Source: Roseomonas sp. HF4 | GTDB taxonomy: Bacteria; Pseudomonadota; Alphaproteobacteria; Acetobacterales; Acetobacteraceae | Assembly (NCBI RefSeq): GCF_005222755.1 | Contig: NZ_STGD01000016.1 | Coordinates: 50,115 to 114,114, forward strand | Direction: 5' to 3' | DNA: 64,000 nucleotides | In this document: piece after piece, positions 51,283 to 60,102 of the stretch | Position numbering within the stretch: the first letter of the stretch is position 1 | How the letters are laid out: each line of letters begins with the position of its first letter | Notes under the pieces: generated by a model | Seen by the model: the letters and a program-made list of their open reading frames with translations, nothing else | What the model was told of the DNA's origin: nothing | Databases searched by the model: none | Position numbers and translations under genes: made by a program

Positions 51283-52448
51283 TGGCGCTGCTCACGCACG
51301 GGTTCCGGCCGTTCTTCCTGATGGCGGGGATCGTGGCGCCGGCCGGCGTCGGGCTCTGGGCGCTCGCCCTCGCCGGTCTGCCGCTGCCCGAAGGTCCGCT
51401 GCCGCCGCTGCGCTGGCACGCGCATGAACTGCTGGGCGGCTTCGTCGCCGCCGCGATGATCGGCTTCCTGATGACGGCGGTGCCGAACTGGACCGGGCGG
51501 CGCGGATATGGGGGCTGGCCGTTGGCCGTGCTGGCGGTCGTCTTCCTTGCGGCGCGGCTCGCGCTGCTGCCGGGCTCGCCGGTGCCCTTGCCCTGGGCGG
51601 CGGCGCTCGCGCTGGCGCCGCTGCCAGGCGTGCTGCTGATGATGCTGCCCGCGCTCGTCAGGGCGCGGACCGCCCGCCTGTTCGGCCCGCCCGCGCTCGT
51701 GCTCGGCTTCTGGGCCGGCCAGGCGATGATGCTGACCGATGCCGCGGGCTGGTCCGCCTGGCCCGGCTGGGCGGCCGGGCAGTTGCTGATGGCCGACATG
51801 GCGCTGCTGCTGGTGGTGCTGATCGGCGGGCGCATCGTGCCCTCGTTTACGCTGAGCGCGCTGCGCCGCGCGGGCCGGCCGGCCGAGCCGCGCCCGCTGC
51901 CGGGCGTCGATCGCGGCGCGATCCTCGCGGTCGCGGCGGTGGCGGCACTGGATCTCGCATGGCCGGGCGGGGCGGCAGCGGGGACGGCATCGGCGGCGGC
52001 GGCGCTGCTGGTGGCGCTCCGCCTGTCGCGCTGGCACGGGGCCCGCACGCTGCGCTGGCCGATCCTCTGGGTGCTCCATCTGGCCTATGGGCTGGTCGCG
52101 CTGGCGCTCGGCGTGAAGGCGGTCGCGCTGCTGGCCGGCCTGCCCTGGGCCGCGGCGTGGCTGCACCTGCAACTCGCGGGCGCGACCGGGCTGATGGTGC
52201 TGGCGGTGATGACACGCGCGACGCTCGGGCATACGGGGCGCGCGCTGGTCGCCGGGCCGACGACGACGGCGGCCTACCTGCTGGTCCTGGCGGCGGCGCT
52301 GCTGCGTGGCTTCGTCGCGACGACCTCGGCCGACCCGCTGCCGGCGCTGCTCGCCGCGGCGCTCTGCTGGGTCGCGGGCTTCGCGCTGTTCCTCGTGGCG
52401 TACGCGCCGATGCTGATCGGCCCCCGCGCGGACGGGACCCCGGACTGA
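51282..52448 (+). CDS. nnrS: NnrS family haem-copper membrane protein
   Basis: A 388-residue protein with about twelve helices. The NnrS start is clear: THGFRPFFLMAGIVAPAGV, then WHAHELLGGFVAAAMIGFLM and AVPNWTGR; later GGRIVPSFT and LMVLAVMTRATLGHTGR are family blocks. NnrS proteins relieve nitrosative stress in denitrifiers and are controlled by NO-sensing DNR/NNR regulators. Start overlaps the mog stop (TGATG). Last gene of the long nar operon, before a convergent methyltransferase gene. Confidence 0.92.
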   Translation: MALLTHGFRPFFLMAGIVAPAGVGLWALALAGLPLPEGPLPPLRWHAHELLGGFVAAAMIGFLMTAVPNWTGRRGYGGWPLAVLAVVFLAARLALLPGSPVPLPWAAALALAPLPGVLLMMLPALVRARTARLFGPPALVLGFWAGQAMMLTDAAGWSAWPGWAAGQLLMADMALLLVVLIGGRIVPSFTLSALRRAGRPAEPRPLPGVDRGAILAVAAVAALDLAWPGGAAAGTASAAAALLVALRLSRWHGARTLRWPILWVLHLAYGLVALALGVKAVALLAGLPWAAAWLHLQLAGATGLMVLAVMTRATLGHTGRALVAGPTTTAAYLLVLAAALLRGFVATTSADPLPALLAAALCWVAGFALFLVAYAPMLIGPRADGTPD

Positions 52449-52491
52449 AACGGGGTGCGGGCCTCGCTGCCGCGCGCGCCCGGTGCCGGCC

Positions 52492-53100
52492 CTATGACGG
52501 CCGACGCAGCACCGCGCGCACCACCTCGGCCAGGCCCTGGTGGCGCGGGCCCTCGTCCAGCGCCACCGTGCCGTCCAGCAGTTCCAGCACCTCGAGCCCC
52601 GCGAAGTGGCGCTCGACCAGCGCGCGCGACCACAGGAGGGACGGGTCCTTGGGCCCGCCGCTCCGCCGGCCTTCCTGCGCGGGGGTGAAGCATTCCAGCA
52701 GCAGGAGCCCGCCCGGCGCGAGGGCGCGCATGGCGCCCGCGCAGGCGAGCGCACGGTCCTCCGGCGGCAAATGCACGAAGATCCAGGCGATGACGTCGAA
52801 GCCCGCCACCGGCCAGTCCCAGCGCGCCACGTCCGCCGTCACGGTGGCCAGCGCGACGTCGCGCCGCGCCGCCAGCGCCGCCGCCTTGGCCAGCCCGACC
52901 GCCGACCAGTCCACCGAGGTCGCGACCAGCCCCTGTTCCGCAAGCCAGACGCCGTTGCGTCCCTCCCCGTCGCCGACCGCCAGCGCGCGCATCCCCGGCC
53001 GAAGCCTGAAGCCCTGCCCGCGCAGGAAGTCGTTCGCCACCTCCCCGAAGGCGAAGTCGCCGCCGGCGTAGCGTTCGTCCCAGGCGATCGAGGAACTCAT
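52492..53100 (-). CDS. Class I SAM-dependent methyltransferase
   Basis: A 202-residue cytoplasmic methyltransferase. The start WDERYAGGDFAFGEVANDFL and motif I ALAVGDGEGRNGVWLAEQG, with VTSVDWSAVGL-like post-I (VATSVDWSAVGLAKA) and FDVIAWIFVHLPP (motif IV), are typical of small TehB/tellurite- or thiopurine-type enzymes. The substrate cannot be told. Its ATG overlaps the M23 peptidase stop (ATGA at 53097-53100), so the two are cotranscribed. Confidence 0.82.
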   Translation of the reverse strand: MSSSIAWDERYAGGDFAFGEVANDFLRGQGFRLRPGMRALAVGDGEGRNGVWLAEQGLVATSVDWSAVGLAKAAALAARRDVALATVTADVARWDWPVAGFDVIAWIFVHLPPEDRALACAGAMRALAPGGLLLLECFTPAQEGRRSGGPKDPSLLWSRALVERHFAGLEVLELLDGTVALDEGPRHQGLAEVVRAVLRRPS

Positions 53101-54098
53101 GCCGGCAGCACCACCGGCTGCGGGTCGAGCCAGACTTGGTACCAGGACAGCGAGAAATGCAGATGCGGCCCCGTGACGCGTCCCGTCGCGCCCGACAGCG
53201 CGATACGGTCCCCCCTGCCCACCATCTGTCCCTCCGCCACCTCGATGCGCGAGAGATGGGCGTAGAGCGTGTTCACGCCATGGCCGTGGTCGATCACGAC
53301 GAGGTCCCCGAAGAAGTGGAAGGACGCCGCCAGCGTCACCCGCCCTGCCGCCGCGGCCTTGAGCGGCGTGCCCGTCGGCACCGCGAAGTCGAGCCCGTAA
53401 TGCGGCTGCCGCGGCTGCCCGTTCAGGATGCGCCGGCTGCCGAACACGCCCGAGATGCGCCCCGAGGCCGGCGCGACGAAGCCCCCGGCGAAGCCGGCCA
53501 GCGCGCTGTCGGTCGCGCGCGCGGTGGCCAGCCTTTCGCGTTCCCGCAGGATGCGCGCGAGCGTCTCGGCATCGGGCGTGACCTGCGCCGGCGGCAGGCC
53601 GCTGATGCGCTGTTCCGACCATTGCCGCCGCGCCACCGCGAGCCGCCGTTCTTCCCGCCGTTCGCCGGGATGCGTCACGGCGAGCGTGGAGGCCGCCGCG
53701 TGGTCGCGCCCGAAGCCGAAGGCGAAGGCGCCATCCGCCGCCACGCGCACGACGCGGCCATCGAGCGCGAGCCGCGTGCCCGGTGCCGCGCGGCCCTGCA
53801 CGAAGCCGCCCTGCGCCAGCCCAGCGGCGGGCAGGTCGAGCGCCCGGGCGGGACGGACGAGCAGCACTGCCGGGGCGGCGAGCAGGGCGCGGCGGGCGAT
53901 ACCGGAGGGGCGCTGCCCCTCCGGACCTCCCCGCCAGAGGCCGAAGGGCCTCTGGGCACCGGAACCCGGGTCGGCACGCGATGGCAGGGCATCGCCTTCC
54001 CCCGATGGAGTCTCATGGTTTCCAAAGGCCTTTCGGCCTTTGGTGGGGTGGGGTCCGGGGAGGGGCGACGCCCCTCCCTGGTCGAGCGTCTCGTTCAA
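53097..54098 (-). CDS. M23 family metallopeptidase with a repeat-derived N-terminus
   Basis: A LytM/M23 endopeptidase that would cut peptidoglycan cross-bridges in the periplasm. The signal-like start ARRALLAAPAVLLVRPARA (codons from about 53900) precedes a beta domain and the M23 core: HYGLDFAVPTGTPLKAAAAG, VIDHGHGVNTLYAHLS and GPHLHFSLSW, with Zn ligands present. No ATG is available upstream: the only long start is TTG at 54098, which overlaps the xseA stop and reads through a family 2 repeat for about 65 codons. A GTG at about 53870 would cut the signal. The true start is unresolved. Confidence 0.8.
   Translation of the reverse strand: MNETLDQGGASPLPGPHPTKGRKAFGNHETPSGEGDALPSRADPGSGAQRPFGLWRGGPEGQRPSGIARRALLAAPAVLLVRPARALDLPAAGLAQGGFVQGRAAPGTRLALDGRVVRVAADGAFAFGFGRDHAAASTLAVTHPGERREERRLAVARRQWSEQRISGLPPAQVTPDAETLARILRERERLATARATDSALAGFAGGFVAPASGRISGVFGSRRILNGQPRQPHYGLDFAVPTGTPLKAAAAGRVTLAASFHFFGDLVVIDHGHGVNTLYAHLSRIEVAEGQMVGRGDRIALSGATGRVTGPHLHFSLSWYQVWLDPQPVVLPA
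53903..54080. repeat. Palindromic repeat family 2, composite element inside a reading frame
   Basis: The left side has GGAGGGGCGCTGCCCCTCC (from 53904) and AGAGGCCGAAGGGCCTCT (from 53936). The right side has CCAAAGGCCTTTCGGCCTTTGG (54022-54043), TGGGGTGGGGTCCGGGGAGG and GGGGCGACGCCCC (about 54062-54074). The ends are mirror images around a core of about 65 bases. The element occupies the whole space between xseA and the M23 domain and is open in the M23 frame. Confidence 0.8.
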
Positions 54099-55540
54099 AG
54101 CAACTCCCCCTGCCCCTGCGCCCCGGCCTTGCGCCGTGGTGCCGCGCCGTCCGCCTGCACGCGCACCTCCCCGTCCGCGAAGGCCAGCCGCAATGCCTGT
54201 CCGGGTGTCACTCGGGCCGCCGCCGTCACCGCGTGGCCGTCCGCGTCGCGCACCAGCGCGAAGCCGCGTGCCAGCACGGATTGGTAGGATGCACTCTCGA
54301 GCCGTGCCGAGAGCCCGTCCAGCACCGCGCGGCGCTGCCGCACCAGCGCCAGCACCGGCGCGGGCGAGAGGCGCGCCAGCGCCGGCGCGGCGCCGCGCCG
54401 GTCCCGCTGCCGCGCCCAGGCGGCGCCAAGGCGCAGCGCCAGCCCCTGCACCGCGGCGCGGCGGGCCAGGATGCCCTCCCGCGGGTGCGGCACGCGCAGC
54501 CCCGCCAGCGCCTGGCGCCGCGCGCCCAGCAGGCCGGTGAGCGCGCGCGGCAACCGCCCACCCACGTCGTCGAGCCGCTGGCGCGACGCGGCCAGCCGCG
54601 CCGGCACGTCGGGCAGGCCGCGCTCGGCGCGCAGCAGGCGCAGGCGCGCCTGGTTCAGCCCGCCGGCGACCGCCTGCACCAGCCTGGCGCCGGTCTGCGC
54701 GAGGGCGGCCGCCATGTCGGCCCGCGCCGGCACCGCCAGTTCCGCCGCGGCGGTGGGCGTTGGCGCGCGGCGGTCCGACGCATAGTCGATCAGCGTCGTG
54801 TCGGTCTCGTGCCCGACCGCGCTGATCAGCGGGATCGAGCAGGCGGCCACGGCGCGCAGGACGACTTCCTCGTTGAAGGCCATCAGGTCCTCGAGGCTGC
54901 CGCCGCCGCGCGCCACGATGATCACGTCGGGCCGCGGCACGCGACTGCCCACGGGAATCGCGTCGAAGCCGCGGATGGCGGCGGCGATCTGCTCCGCCGC
55001 CCCCTGCCCCTGCACCGGCACGGGCCAGAGCAGGATGCGGCGCGGGAAGCGCCTGGCGATGGTGGTGCGGATGTCCTGGATGACGGCGCCCTTCTCGCTG
55101 GTCACGACGCCGATCACGGCGGGCAGGCGCGGGATGGGCTTCTTGCGCGCATCCTCGAACAGGCCCTCGGCCAGCAGGCGCTTGCGCAGCGCCTCGATCC
55201 GCGCGAGCAGCGCGCCTTCCCCGGCATATTCCAGGCGCTCGATCACCAGCTGGTACTTGGAGCGGTCGGCGTAGGTCGAGATGCGGCCGGTCGCGATCAT
55301 CTCGACGCCGTTCTCGGGCATGGTGCCGATGTTGCGCAGCGCGGTCTTCCAGATCACCGCCTCGATCTTCGCGTCCTCGTCCTTCAGCGACAGGTAGGTA
55401 TGGCCGGAGGGGTAGCGCTTCATCTCCGTGATCTCGCCGCGCACGCGCACGCGGCCGAAGGCGCCTTCCAGCGTGCGGCGGATGGCGCCGGCCAGGTCCG
55501 AGACGCTGTAGTCGGGGATATTGGTCGCGGGCGTGTCCAT
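54095..55540 (-). CDS. xseA: Exodeoxyribonuclease VII large subunit
   Basis: A 481-residue nuclease subunit that degrades single-stranded DNA from both ends. N-terminal OB fold: FGRVRVRGEITEMKRYPSGH, TYLSLKDEDAKIEAVIWK. Catalytic region: PAVIGVVTSEKGAVIQDIRT, RPDVIIVARGGGSLEDLMAF, PLISAVGHETDTTLIDYASD. A long helical arm follows. Length is typical. It starts 48 bases from the divergent purD start. Confidence 0.95.
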   Translation of the reverse strand: MDTPATNIPDYSVSDLAGAIRRTLEGAFGRVRVRGEITEMKRYPSGHTYLSLKDEDAKIEAVIWKTALRNIGTMPENGVEMIATGRISTYADRSKYQLVIERLEYAGEGALLARIEALRKRLLAEGLFEDARKKPIPRLPAVIGVVTSEKGAVIQDIRTTIARRFPRRILLWPVPVQGQGAAEQIAAAIRGFDAIPVGSRVPRPDVIIVARGGGSLEDLMAFNEEVVLRAVAACSIPLISAVGHETDTTLIDYASDRRAPTPTAAAELAVPARADMAAALAQTGARLVQAVAGGLNQARLRLLRAERGLPDVPARLAASRQRLDDVGGRLPRALTGLLGARRQALAGLRVPHPREGILARRAAVQGLALRLGAAWARQRDRRGAAPALARLSPAPVLALVRQRRAVLDGLSARLESASYQSVLARGFALVRDADGHAVTAAARVTPGQALRLAFADGEVRVQADGAAPRRKAGAQGQGELL

Positions 55541-55588
55541 CGGCCCACCCTATGCTAAGCGGCCCCCGTTTCGGAACGGGGGCGGGGC

Positions 55589-56857
55589 ATGAAGGTTCTG
55601 GTGGTCGGCGGCGGCGGGCGGGAACACGCGCTGTGCTGGGCGATCGCGGCCTCGCCGCTGCTGACGCAGTTGTGGTGCGCGCCGGGCAATGCGGGAATCG
55701 CCGAGGTCGCGGAGTGCGTCGCGATCGGCGCCGAGGACATCGCGGCGCTGGTCGCCTTCGCGCGGGAGAAGTCGGTCGACCTCGTGGTGGCCGGGCCGGA
55801 GGCGCCGCTGACGCTCGGGCTCGCGGATGCCTGCGCGGCGGCCGGAATCAAGTGTTTCGGGCCGTCCGCCGCCGCGGCGCGGCTCGAAGCCAGCAAGGCC
55901 TTCACGCGGGAGGTCGCCGACGCCGCCGGCGCACCCGGCGCGCGCTGGGCCCGCTTCGAGGACGCCGCGGCCGCGAAGGCCCATATCCGCGCACAGGGCG
56001 CGCCGATCGTGGTCAAGGCGGACGGGCTCGCGGCCGGCAAGGGCGTGGTGGTGGCCGCGACCGTCGCGGAGGCCGAGGCCGCCATCGCCGACATCATGGA
56101 AAGCCGCATCCACGGCGCGGCCGGCGCCACGGTGCTGATCGAGGAATGCCTGGTCGGCCAGGAGGTCTCCTTCTTCGCGCTCTGCGACGGCACGACCGCG
56201 ATCCCGCTCGGCGCCGCGCAGGACCACAAGCGGGTTGGGGATGGCGACACGGGGCCGAACACCGGCGGCATGGGCGCCTATTCCCCGCCGCCGGTCTTCA
56301 CCGATGCGCTGCGCGATGCGGCGATGGCCCGCATCGTGACGCCCGTGCTGGCCGAGATGGCGCGCCGCGGCACGCCCTTCCGCGGCGTGCTCTTCGCCGG
56401 GCTGATGATCACCGCCGACGGCCCGCGCCTGATCGAGTTCAACGTTCGCTTCGGGGACCCGGAATGCCAGGCGCTGATGGTGCGGCTGCGATCGGACCTG
56501 CTGCCGGCGCTGCTGGCGGCCTGCGACGGGGAGTTGGCGAATTTCGACCTGCGCTGGGAGCCGGTGCATGCGCTGGTCGTGGTGATGGCGGCCCAGGGCT
56601 ACCCCGGCGCCTATGCCAAGGGCAGCGAGATCCGCGGCCTGGAACGCGCGGCCCAGGTGCCCGGCGTGCAGGTCTTCCACGCGGGGACGGCGCGGCGGGA
56701 GGATGGGGCGCTGGTGGCTGTGGGCGGAAGGGTGCTCGGCGTGACCGCTACGGGCGCGACGCTGGCCGAGGCACGGGACGCCGCCTATGCGGCGGTGGAC
56801 GCGATCGACTGGCAGGGCGGGTTCTGCCGCAGGGATATCGGGTGGCGGGCGCTGTAG
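55589..56857 (+). CDS. purD: Phosphoribosylamine--glycine ligase
   Basis: A 422-residue ATP-grasp enzyme, second step of purine synthesis, joining glycine to phosphoribosylamine. Marks: [18 protein letters not shown] (N domain), [18 protein letters not shown] (ATP grasp), [20 protein letters not shown] and [15 protein letters not shown]. Complete length. Divergent from xseA with both starts within 48 bases, a frequent alphaproteobacterial arrangement. Confidence 0.96.
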   Translation: MKVLVVGGGGREHALCWAIAASPLLTQLWCAPGNAGIAEVAECVAIGAEDIAALVAFAREKSVDLVVAGPEAPLTLGLADACAAAGIKCFGPSAAAARLEASKAFTREVADAAGAPGARWARFEDAAAAKAHIRAQGAPIVVKADGLAAGKGVVVAATVAEAEAAIADIMESRIHGAAGATVLIEECLVGQEVSFFALCDGTTAIPLGAAQDHKRVGDGDTGPNTGGMGAYSPPPVFTDALRDAAMARIVTPVLAEMARRGTPFRGVLFAGLMITADGPRLIEFNVRFGDPECQALMVRLRSDLLPALLAACDGELANFDLRWEPVHALVVVMAAQGYPGAYAKGSEIRGLERAAQVPGVQVFHAGTARREDGALVAVGGRVLGVTATGATLAEARDAAYAAVDAIDWQGGFCRRDIGWRAL

Positions 56858-57208
56858 GGCCTGGGCGCGACGGGGGAGGGCCCTGCCCTCCCCGAGCCCC
56901 CCAATCTGCCAAGGGCCTGGCGCGTCTTCCTGTCACTGTGGGTCATACCGACCAACGGCGAAGTGGCTCGCGCCCGCATCGGGCTTGAGGTATGGGGCGG
57001 GGAAAATCTGGCCGAGGGCATTGCTCAGCCTGCGTGCGGATTCCCGCAAGTCAGTTCTTCATCGCGCACAATTCTGGAGGTCCGAGGCGGCCGGATCAGA
57101 TGCAATGCCCGCTCGCTGACCCTGGGGCCTTCCAGCACGCTGAATTCGATTGCCGCGCACGATGCCGACGCGCTACCGAACTTCGAAGCAGACGTAGCTC
57201 GAAACCCA
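56858..57208. other. Intergenic stretch with a half repeat and no clear gene
   Basis: Starts with a family 2 half element (56870-56920). From about 56930 the base composition becomes less GC-rich. The cupin frame is open from 56963, but that extension has no recognisable protein features, so nothing else is called. Confidence 0.4.
56870..56920. repeat. Palindromic repeat family 2, half copy
   Basis: The hairpin GGGGGAGGGCCCTGCCCTCCCC (56872-56893) is followed by GAGCCCCCCAATCTGCCAAGGG, the inverted order of the family 2 right end, just 13 bases after the purD stop. The second hairpin is worn. Confidence 0.55.
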
Positions 57209-57664
57209 ATGCTCGGGAGAATCCTCTTGAAGCCGCAGCCGTTTGTGATCTTCCCGAAGGACTACCCGGAGCCGATGAGCGTTCGAGGGGAGGAAATCAC
57301 CTTACTCGCATCAGGCAAGGCAACAGGTGGATATGAGATCTTTGCGCAGCGTGGGCCGGAGGGAAGCGGCCCGCCGCCGCACGCGCATCCGTGGGACGAG
57401 TCGTTCTACGTCATCAGCGGCGAACTCGACTTTGGATTCGGTGAGGAGACTTTCATGGCGACGCCCGGAACGCTCGTGCACCTTCCGGCCGGCACCACCC
57501 ACTGGTTCCGGTTCCGGGCCGGAGGAGGCGTGATGCTCTCCATCACCGACCGGTTCGGCGCGTCGGCGATGTTCGGGGATATCGACCGGGCAAAGGATCT
57601 CGCCACGACCGATCCTGCCGCCTTAGCCGCTGTTGCCTTGCGCCACGGATTGACCCGCCCCTAG
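57209..57664 (+). CDS. Cupin domain protein
   Basis: A protein of about 151 residues with a single cupin barrel. Motif 1 is GPPPHAHPWDESFYVISGEL (metal-binding His-x-His, Glu), motif 2 is TPGTLVHLPAGTTHWFRF with the third His. It is related to small quercetinase-like or sugar-binding cupins without a known substrate. The ATG at 57209 gives the usual start; the frame is open upstream to 56963 without features. It stands alone beside an eroded insertion sequence and is less GC-rich than its neighbours, which suggests transfer. Confidence 0.72.
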   Translation: MLGRILLKPQPFVIFPKDYPEPMSVRGEEITLLASGKATGGYEIFAQRGPEGSGPPPHAHPWDESFYVISGELDFGFGEETFMATPGTLVHLPAGTTHWFRFRAGGGVMLSITDRFGASAMFGDIDRAKDLATTDPAALAAVALRHGLTRP

Positions 57665-57751
57665 GGGACCTGTGCGCGATTGGCTTGCGGTGCGCGCTGA
57701 TCGCTGATTCTCTGGCGGGCAGAGTCATGCAGCAGCGCGTTCCCACCCCCC

Positions 57752-58273
57752 ATGATAGGCCAGGAGCGGCTTAGGGTCGACCCGGTCTGCCGCAGCGCAG
57801 CGACGCTGGAGCGCCTGTCGTCCCTGATCGACTGGCAGCCTGTCGCCGGGCAGCTTGCCCCCTCATCCCTCTGCCAGGGGCGAGCCCGTGCGCCGCCGCT
57901 CTCGATGTTCAAGCCATTGCTGCAGGCGATCTGGAACGACCTGTTCGACGAGTAGCTGGCCGAGGCGCTGAAGGACCGTGCGACCTTCCGCCGTTTCTGC
58001 GGCTTCGCCGCGCAGGAGGTCACGCCCTAGCGCACCGCCCTTCTGCGCTTCCGCCGCGCCCTCGTCGCGCAGGGCCTGGACCGGCAGTTGTTCGACGCCG
58101 TCACGACGCAGCTCAGGGCGCGTGCGATCACGGTCAGGACCGGTACGGTGGACGCGACGATCATCATCTCGGCCAGCAAGGGCCATGGCGCGGCCTCGCG
58201 CGCCATGGCCCAGGTCCATTTCACCGCAACCGCCTAGAACCTCAAGCGAAGCGTCAACCTCCAAGCGGCGTAA
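57752..58273 (+). pseudogene. IS5-type transposase remnant
   Basis: One reading frame shows the N-terminal IS5-family pattern in order: LERLSSLIDWQPVAGQLAP, LSMFKPLLQAIWNDLFDE, LAEALKDRATFRRFCGFA, LRFRRALVAQGLDRQLFDAV and RTGTVDATIIIS. Stops interrupt it at 57953, 58028 and 58235. After KGHGAASRAMAQVHFTATA the frame jumps to the normal C-terminal end (NLKRSVNLQAA), so the DDE core is deleted. No transposase can be made. No clear terminal inverted repeats are seen. Confidence 0.8.
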
Positions 58274-58387
58274 CGACAGACCCGGCAGAGCACGCCGCAA
58301 GGCGGGGGCAAAGCAGACCGCGCAGAGCCAGACACCACAACAGGCGCTCCACACGGCAATCGCGCACAGGTGTCATTAAGTATTGGC

Positions 58388-58450
58388 TTCCAAAGGCTCT
58401 TCGGCCTTTGGTGGGGTGAGGTCCGGAGAGGGGCCAGGCCCCTCTCCGAC
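58388..58450. repeat. Palindromic repeat family 2, half copy
   Basis: CCAAAGGCTCTTCGGCCTTTGG (from 58390), TGGGGTGAGGTCCGGAGAGG and the hairpin AGAGGGGCCAGGCCCCTCT. It ends at the stop of the phhB gene and begins 10 bases after the transposase remnant region. Confidence 0.75.
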
Positions 58451-58451
58451 G

Positions 58452-58742
58452 CTACGCCACCAACCCGTCGATCGCCTTCGCCAGCGCCACATCCCGCGCG
58501 CTCAGCCCGCCCGCATCATGGGTGGACAGCGTGATCTCCACCTTGTTCCACACGTTAAACCATTCCGGATGATGGTCGTGCTTCTCGGCCAGCAGCGCGA
58601 CGCGGCTCATGAAGCCCCAGGCTTCGCTGAAATCCTTGAAATGGAAGCTCCGCGCGATCGCGTCGCGGCCTTCGGCCATTCGCCATTCCGGCAGGTCGCG
58701 GCCGAGGGCCGCGCGGGCCGCCGGGTCCAGTTTCTCGAGCAT
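58452..58742 (-). CDS. phhB: Pterin-4-alpha-carbinolamine dehydratase
   Basis: A 96-residue enzyme that dehydrates 4a-hydroxytetrahydrobiopterin, recycling the pterin cofactor of aromatic amino-acid hydroxylases. The active-site block [20 protein letters not shown] and the preceding [20 protein letters not shown] match the family, as does the length. A GGGAGGG ribosome site lies before the ATG at 58742. No phenylalanine hydroxylase gene is nearby. Divergent from the metallopeptidase gene. Confidence 0.92.
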   Translation of the reverse strand: MLEKLDPAARAALGRDLPEWRMAEGRDAIARSFHFKDFSEAWGFMSRVALLAEKHDHHPEWFNVWNKVEITLSTHDAGGLSARDVALAKAIDGLVA

Positions 58743-58793
58743 CCATCCCTCCCGTGCTTGACGCCGGCCGGCCGGCCCGCGCATGGAGCCGGC

Positions 58794-59186
58794 ATGAGGT
58801 TCTCGACCCCGCCCGGCCTCGATGATCTGGTCGAGATGGCCGAGCACGCGCTCGCCGCCATCCCCGAGCCGCTGCGCGACATGGTGCGCGGCACCGCCAT
58901 CCTGGTCGAGGACGTGGCGGATGACGAGACGTTGCGCGAGATGGGGCTGGAAAGTCCCTGGGAATTGACCGGTCTCTACCAGGGCGTGCCGCTGACGGCG
59001 AAGTCCGTGGGCGACGTGTCGCGCGACCCGGACCGCATCTTCCTCTACCGGGAGCCGATCCTGCTCGAATGGATCGAGACCGGGGAAGACCTGTTCCGCC
59101 TGGTGCGCAACGTTCTGATCCACGAGATCGGGCATCATTTCGGGCTGTCGGACGAGGATATCGCGCGGCTCGAGGACAGCGACTGA
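58794..59186 (+). CDS. Small zincin-like metallopeptidase family protein
   Basis: A 130-residue protein of the minimal metallopeptidase family PF06262. The Zn motif [18 protein letters not shown] is near residue 112 and [15 protein letters not shown] and [16 protein letters not shown] are family blocks. The family is widespread, cytoplasmic and of unknown substrate. GGAG precedes the ATG at 58794. A family 1 repeat begins 7 bases after the stop. Confidence 0.88.
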   Translation: MRFSTPPGLDDLVEMAEHALAAIPEPLRDMVRGTAILVEDVADDETLREMGLESPWELTGLYQGVPLTAKSVGDVSRDPDRIFLYREPILLEWIETGEDLFRLVRNVLIHEIGHHFGLSDEDIARLEDSD

Positions 59187-59192
59187 TGGGTC

Positions 59193-59318
59193 GGGGGAGG
59201 AGAACCTCCCCCAATCCCCTCCCTTCTCTGGCACATGGCGCCGGTCGTGGGGGGTGTGCGCCAAAGGACAAAGAAGGTTGTGGGGGGTCCGGGGGGAGAA
59301 GTTCCCTTCTCCCCCCCG
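59193..59318. repeat. Palindromic repeat family 1, full element
   Basis: The left hairpin GGGGGAGGAGAACCTCCCCC starts at 59194 and is followed by CCTCCCTTCTCTGGCAC. The right unit is AAAGAAGGTTGTGGGGGG with hairpin GGGGGGAGAAGTTCCC/TTCTCCCCCC. The right end reaches the stop codon of the convergent devA-like gene at 59319. The sequence is close to the copy at 1840-1972. Confidence 0.8.
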
Positions 59319-60005
59319 CTACGCCGCCTCCGCCTGCACGATCCGCCCGTCCTCCATCGCCACCACGCGGTCCGCGATGTCCAGGATGCGCGGGTCGTGC
59401 GTCACCATCAGGATCGGCGTGCCGCGGGACTTCGCCATGTCGCGCAGCAGGTGCGCGACCTCGGCGCCGGATGCCTTGTCGAGCGCCGCGGTCGGCTCGT
59501 CCGCCAGCACCAGGCCCGGCCCGGCCACGAGCGCGCGCGCGACCGCGACCCGCTGCCGCTGCCCGCCGGACAGCCTGCCCGGCACCTTGTCCTCATGCCC
59601 CGCGAGGCCGACCGCGACGAGCATCGCGCCCGCGCGCTCCAGCCGTTCGCGTTCGGGCATCGCCGCCTCGATCTCGAGCGCCATGGCCACGTTCTGCCGC
59701 GCCGTCAGGAAGCCCAGCAGGTTGTGGTTCTGGAAGATGAAGCCGATCGACCGGCGCAGGCGCACGCGGTCGCGTTCGGTCGCGCCCAGCATCTCCCGCC
59801 CGAGCACGACGCAGGACCCGTCCTGCATGGCGCGCAGCGCGCCGATCAGTGTCAGCAGCGTGGTCTTGCCGGACCCGGACGGCCCGGTCAGCAGCACCAC
59901 CTCCCCGGCATGGACGTCGAGCGCCACGTCGCGCAGCACCGGCCGGCGCAATTCGCCTTCTCCGTAGGCGTAGGTCAGCCCCCGGATGCGGATGGGACCG
60001 GTCAT
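59319..60005 (-). CDS. ABC transporter ATP-binding protein (DevA type)
   Basis: A 228-residue ATPase: Walker A GPSGSGKTT (residues 41-49), Q-loop SIGFIFQNHNLLGFLTARQN, signature LSGGQRQRVAVARAL, Walker B GLVLADEPTAALD, switch His VTHDPRI. It matches the DevA/MacB class and powers the DevC-like permease encoded upstream. A 97-base gap with a family 2 repeat separates it from the permease, whereas the other genes of the operon overlap. Confidence 0.92.
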   Translation of the reverse strand: MTGPIRIRGLTYAYGEGELRRPVLRDVALDVHAGEVVLLTGPSGSGKTTLLTLIGALRAMQDGSCVVLGREMLGATERDRVRLRRSIGFIFQNHNLLGFLTARQNVAMALEIEAAMPERERLERAGAMLVAVGLAGHEDKVPGRLSGGQRQRVAVARALVAGPGLVLADEPTAALDKASGAEVAHLLRDMAKSRGTPILMVTHDPRILDIADRVVAMEDGRIVQAEAA

Positions 60006-60027
60006 GCCGGCGCGCCCCGGTGCGGGG

Positions 60028-60085
60028 TTCCAAGGGCCTTTCGGCCCTTGGAGGGTGGGGTCCGGGGAGGGCGGCGCCCTCCCCG
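60028..60085. repeat. Palindromic repeat family 2, half copy inside an operon
   Basis: CCAAGGGCCTTTCGGCCCTTGG (60030-60051), GGTGGGGTCCGGGGA and the hairpin GGAGGGCGGCGCCCTCC (about 60066-60082). It lies between the DevC-like and DevA-like genes and begins about 25 bases before the devA-like start. Confidence 0.75.
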
Positions 60086-60102
60086 CGCGTCGCGCGTAGC
60101 CA

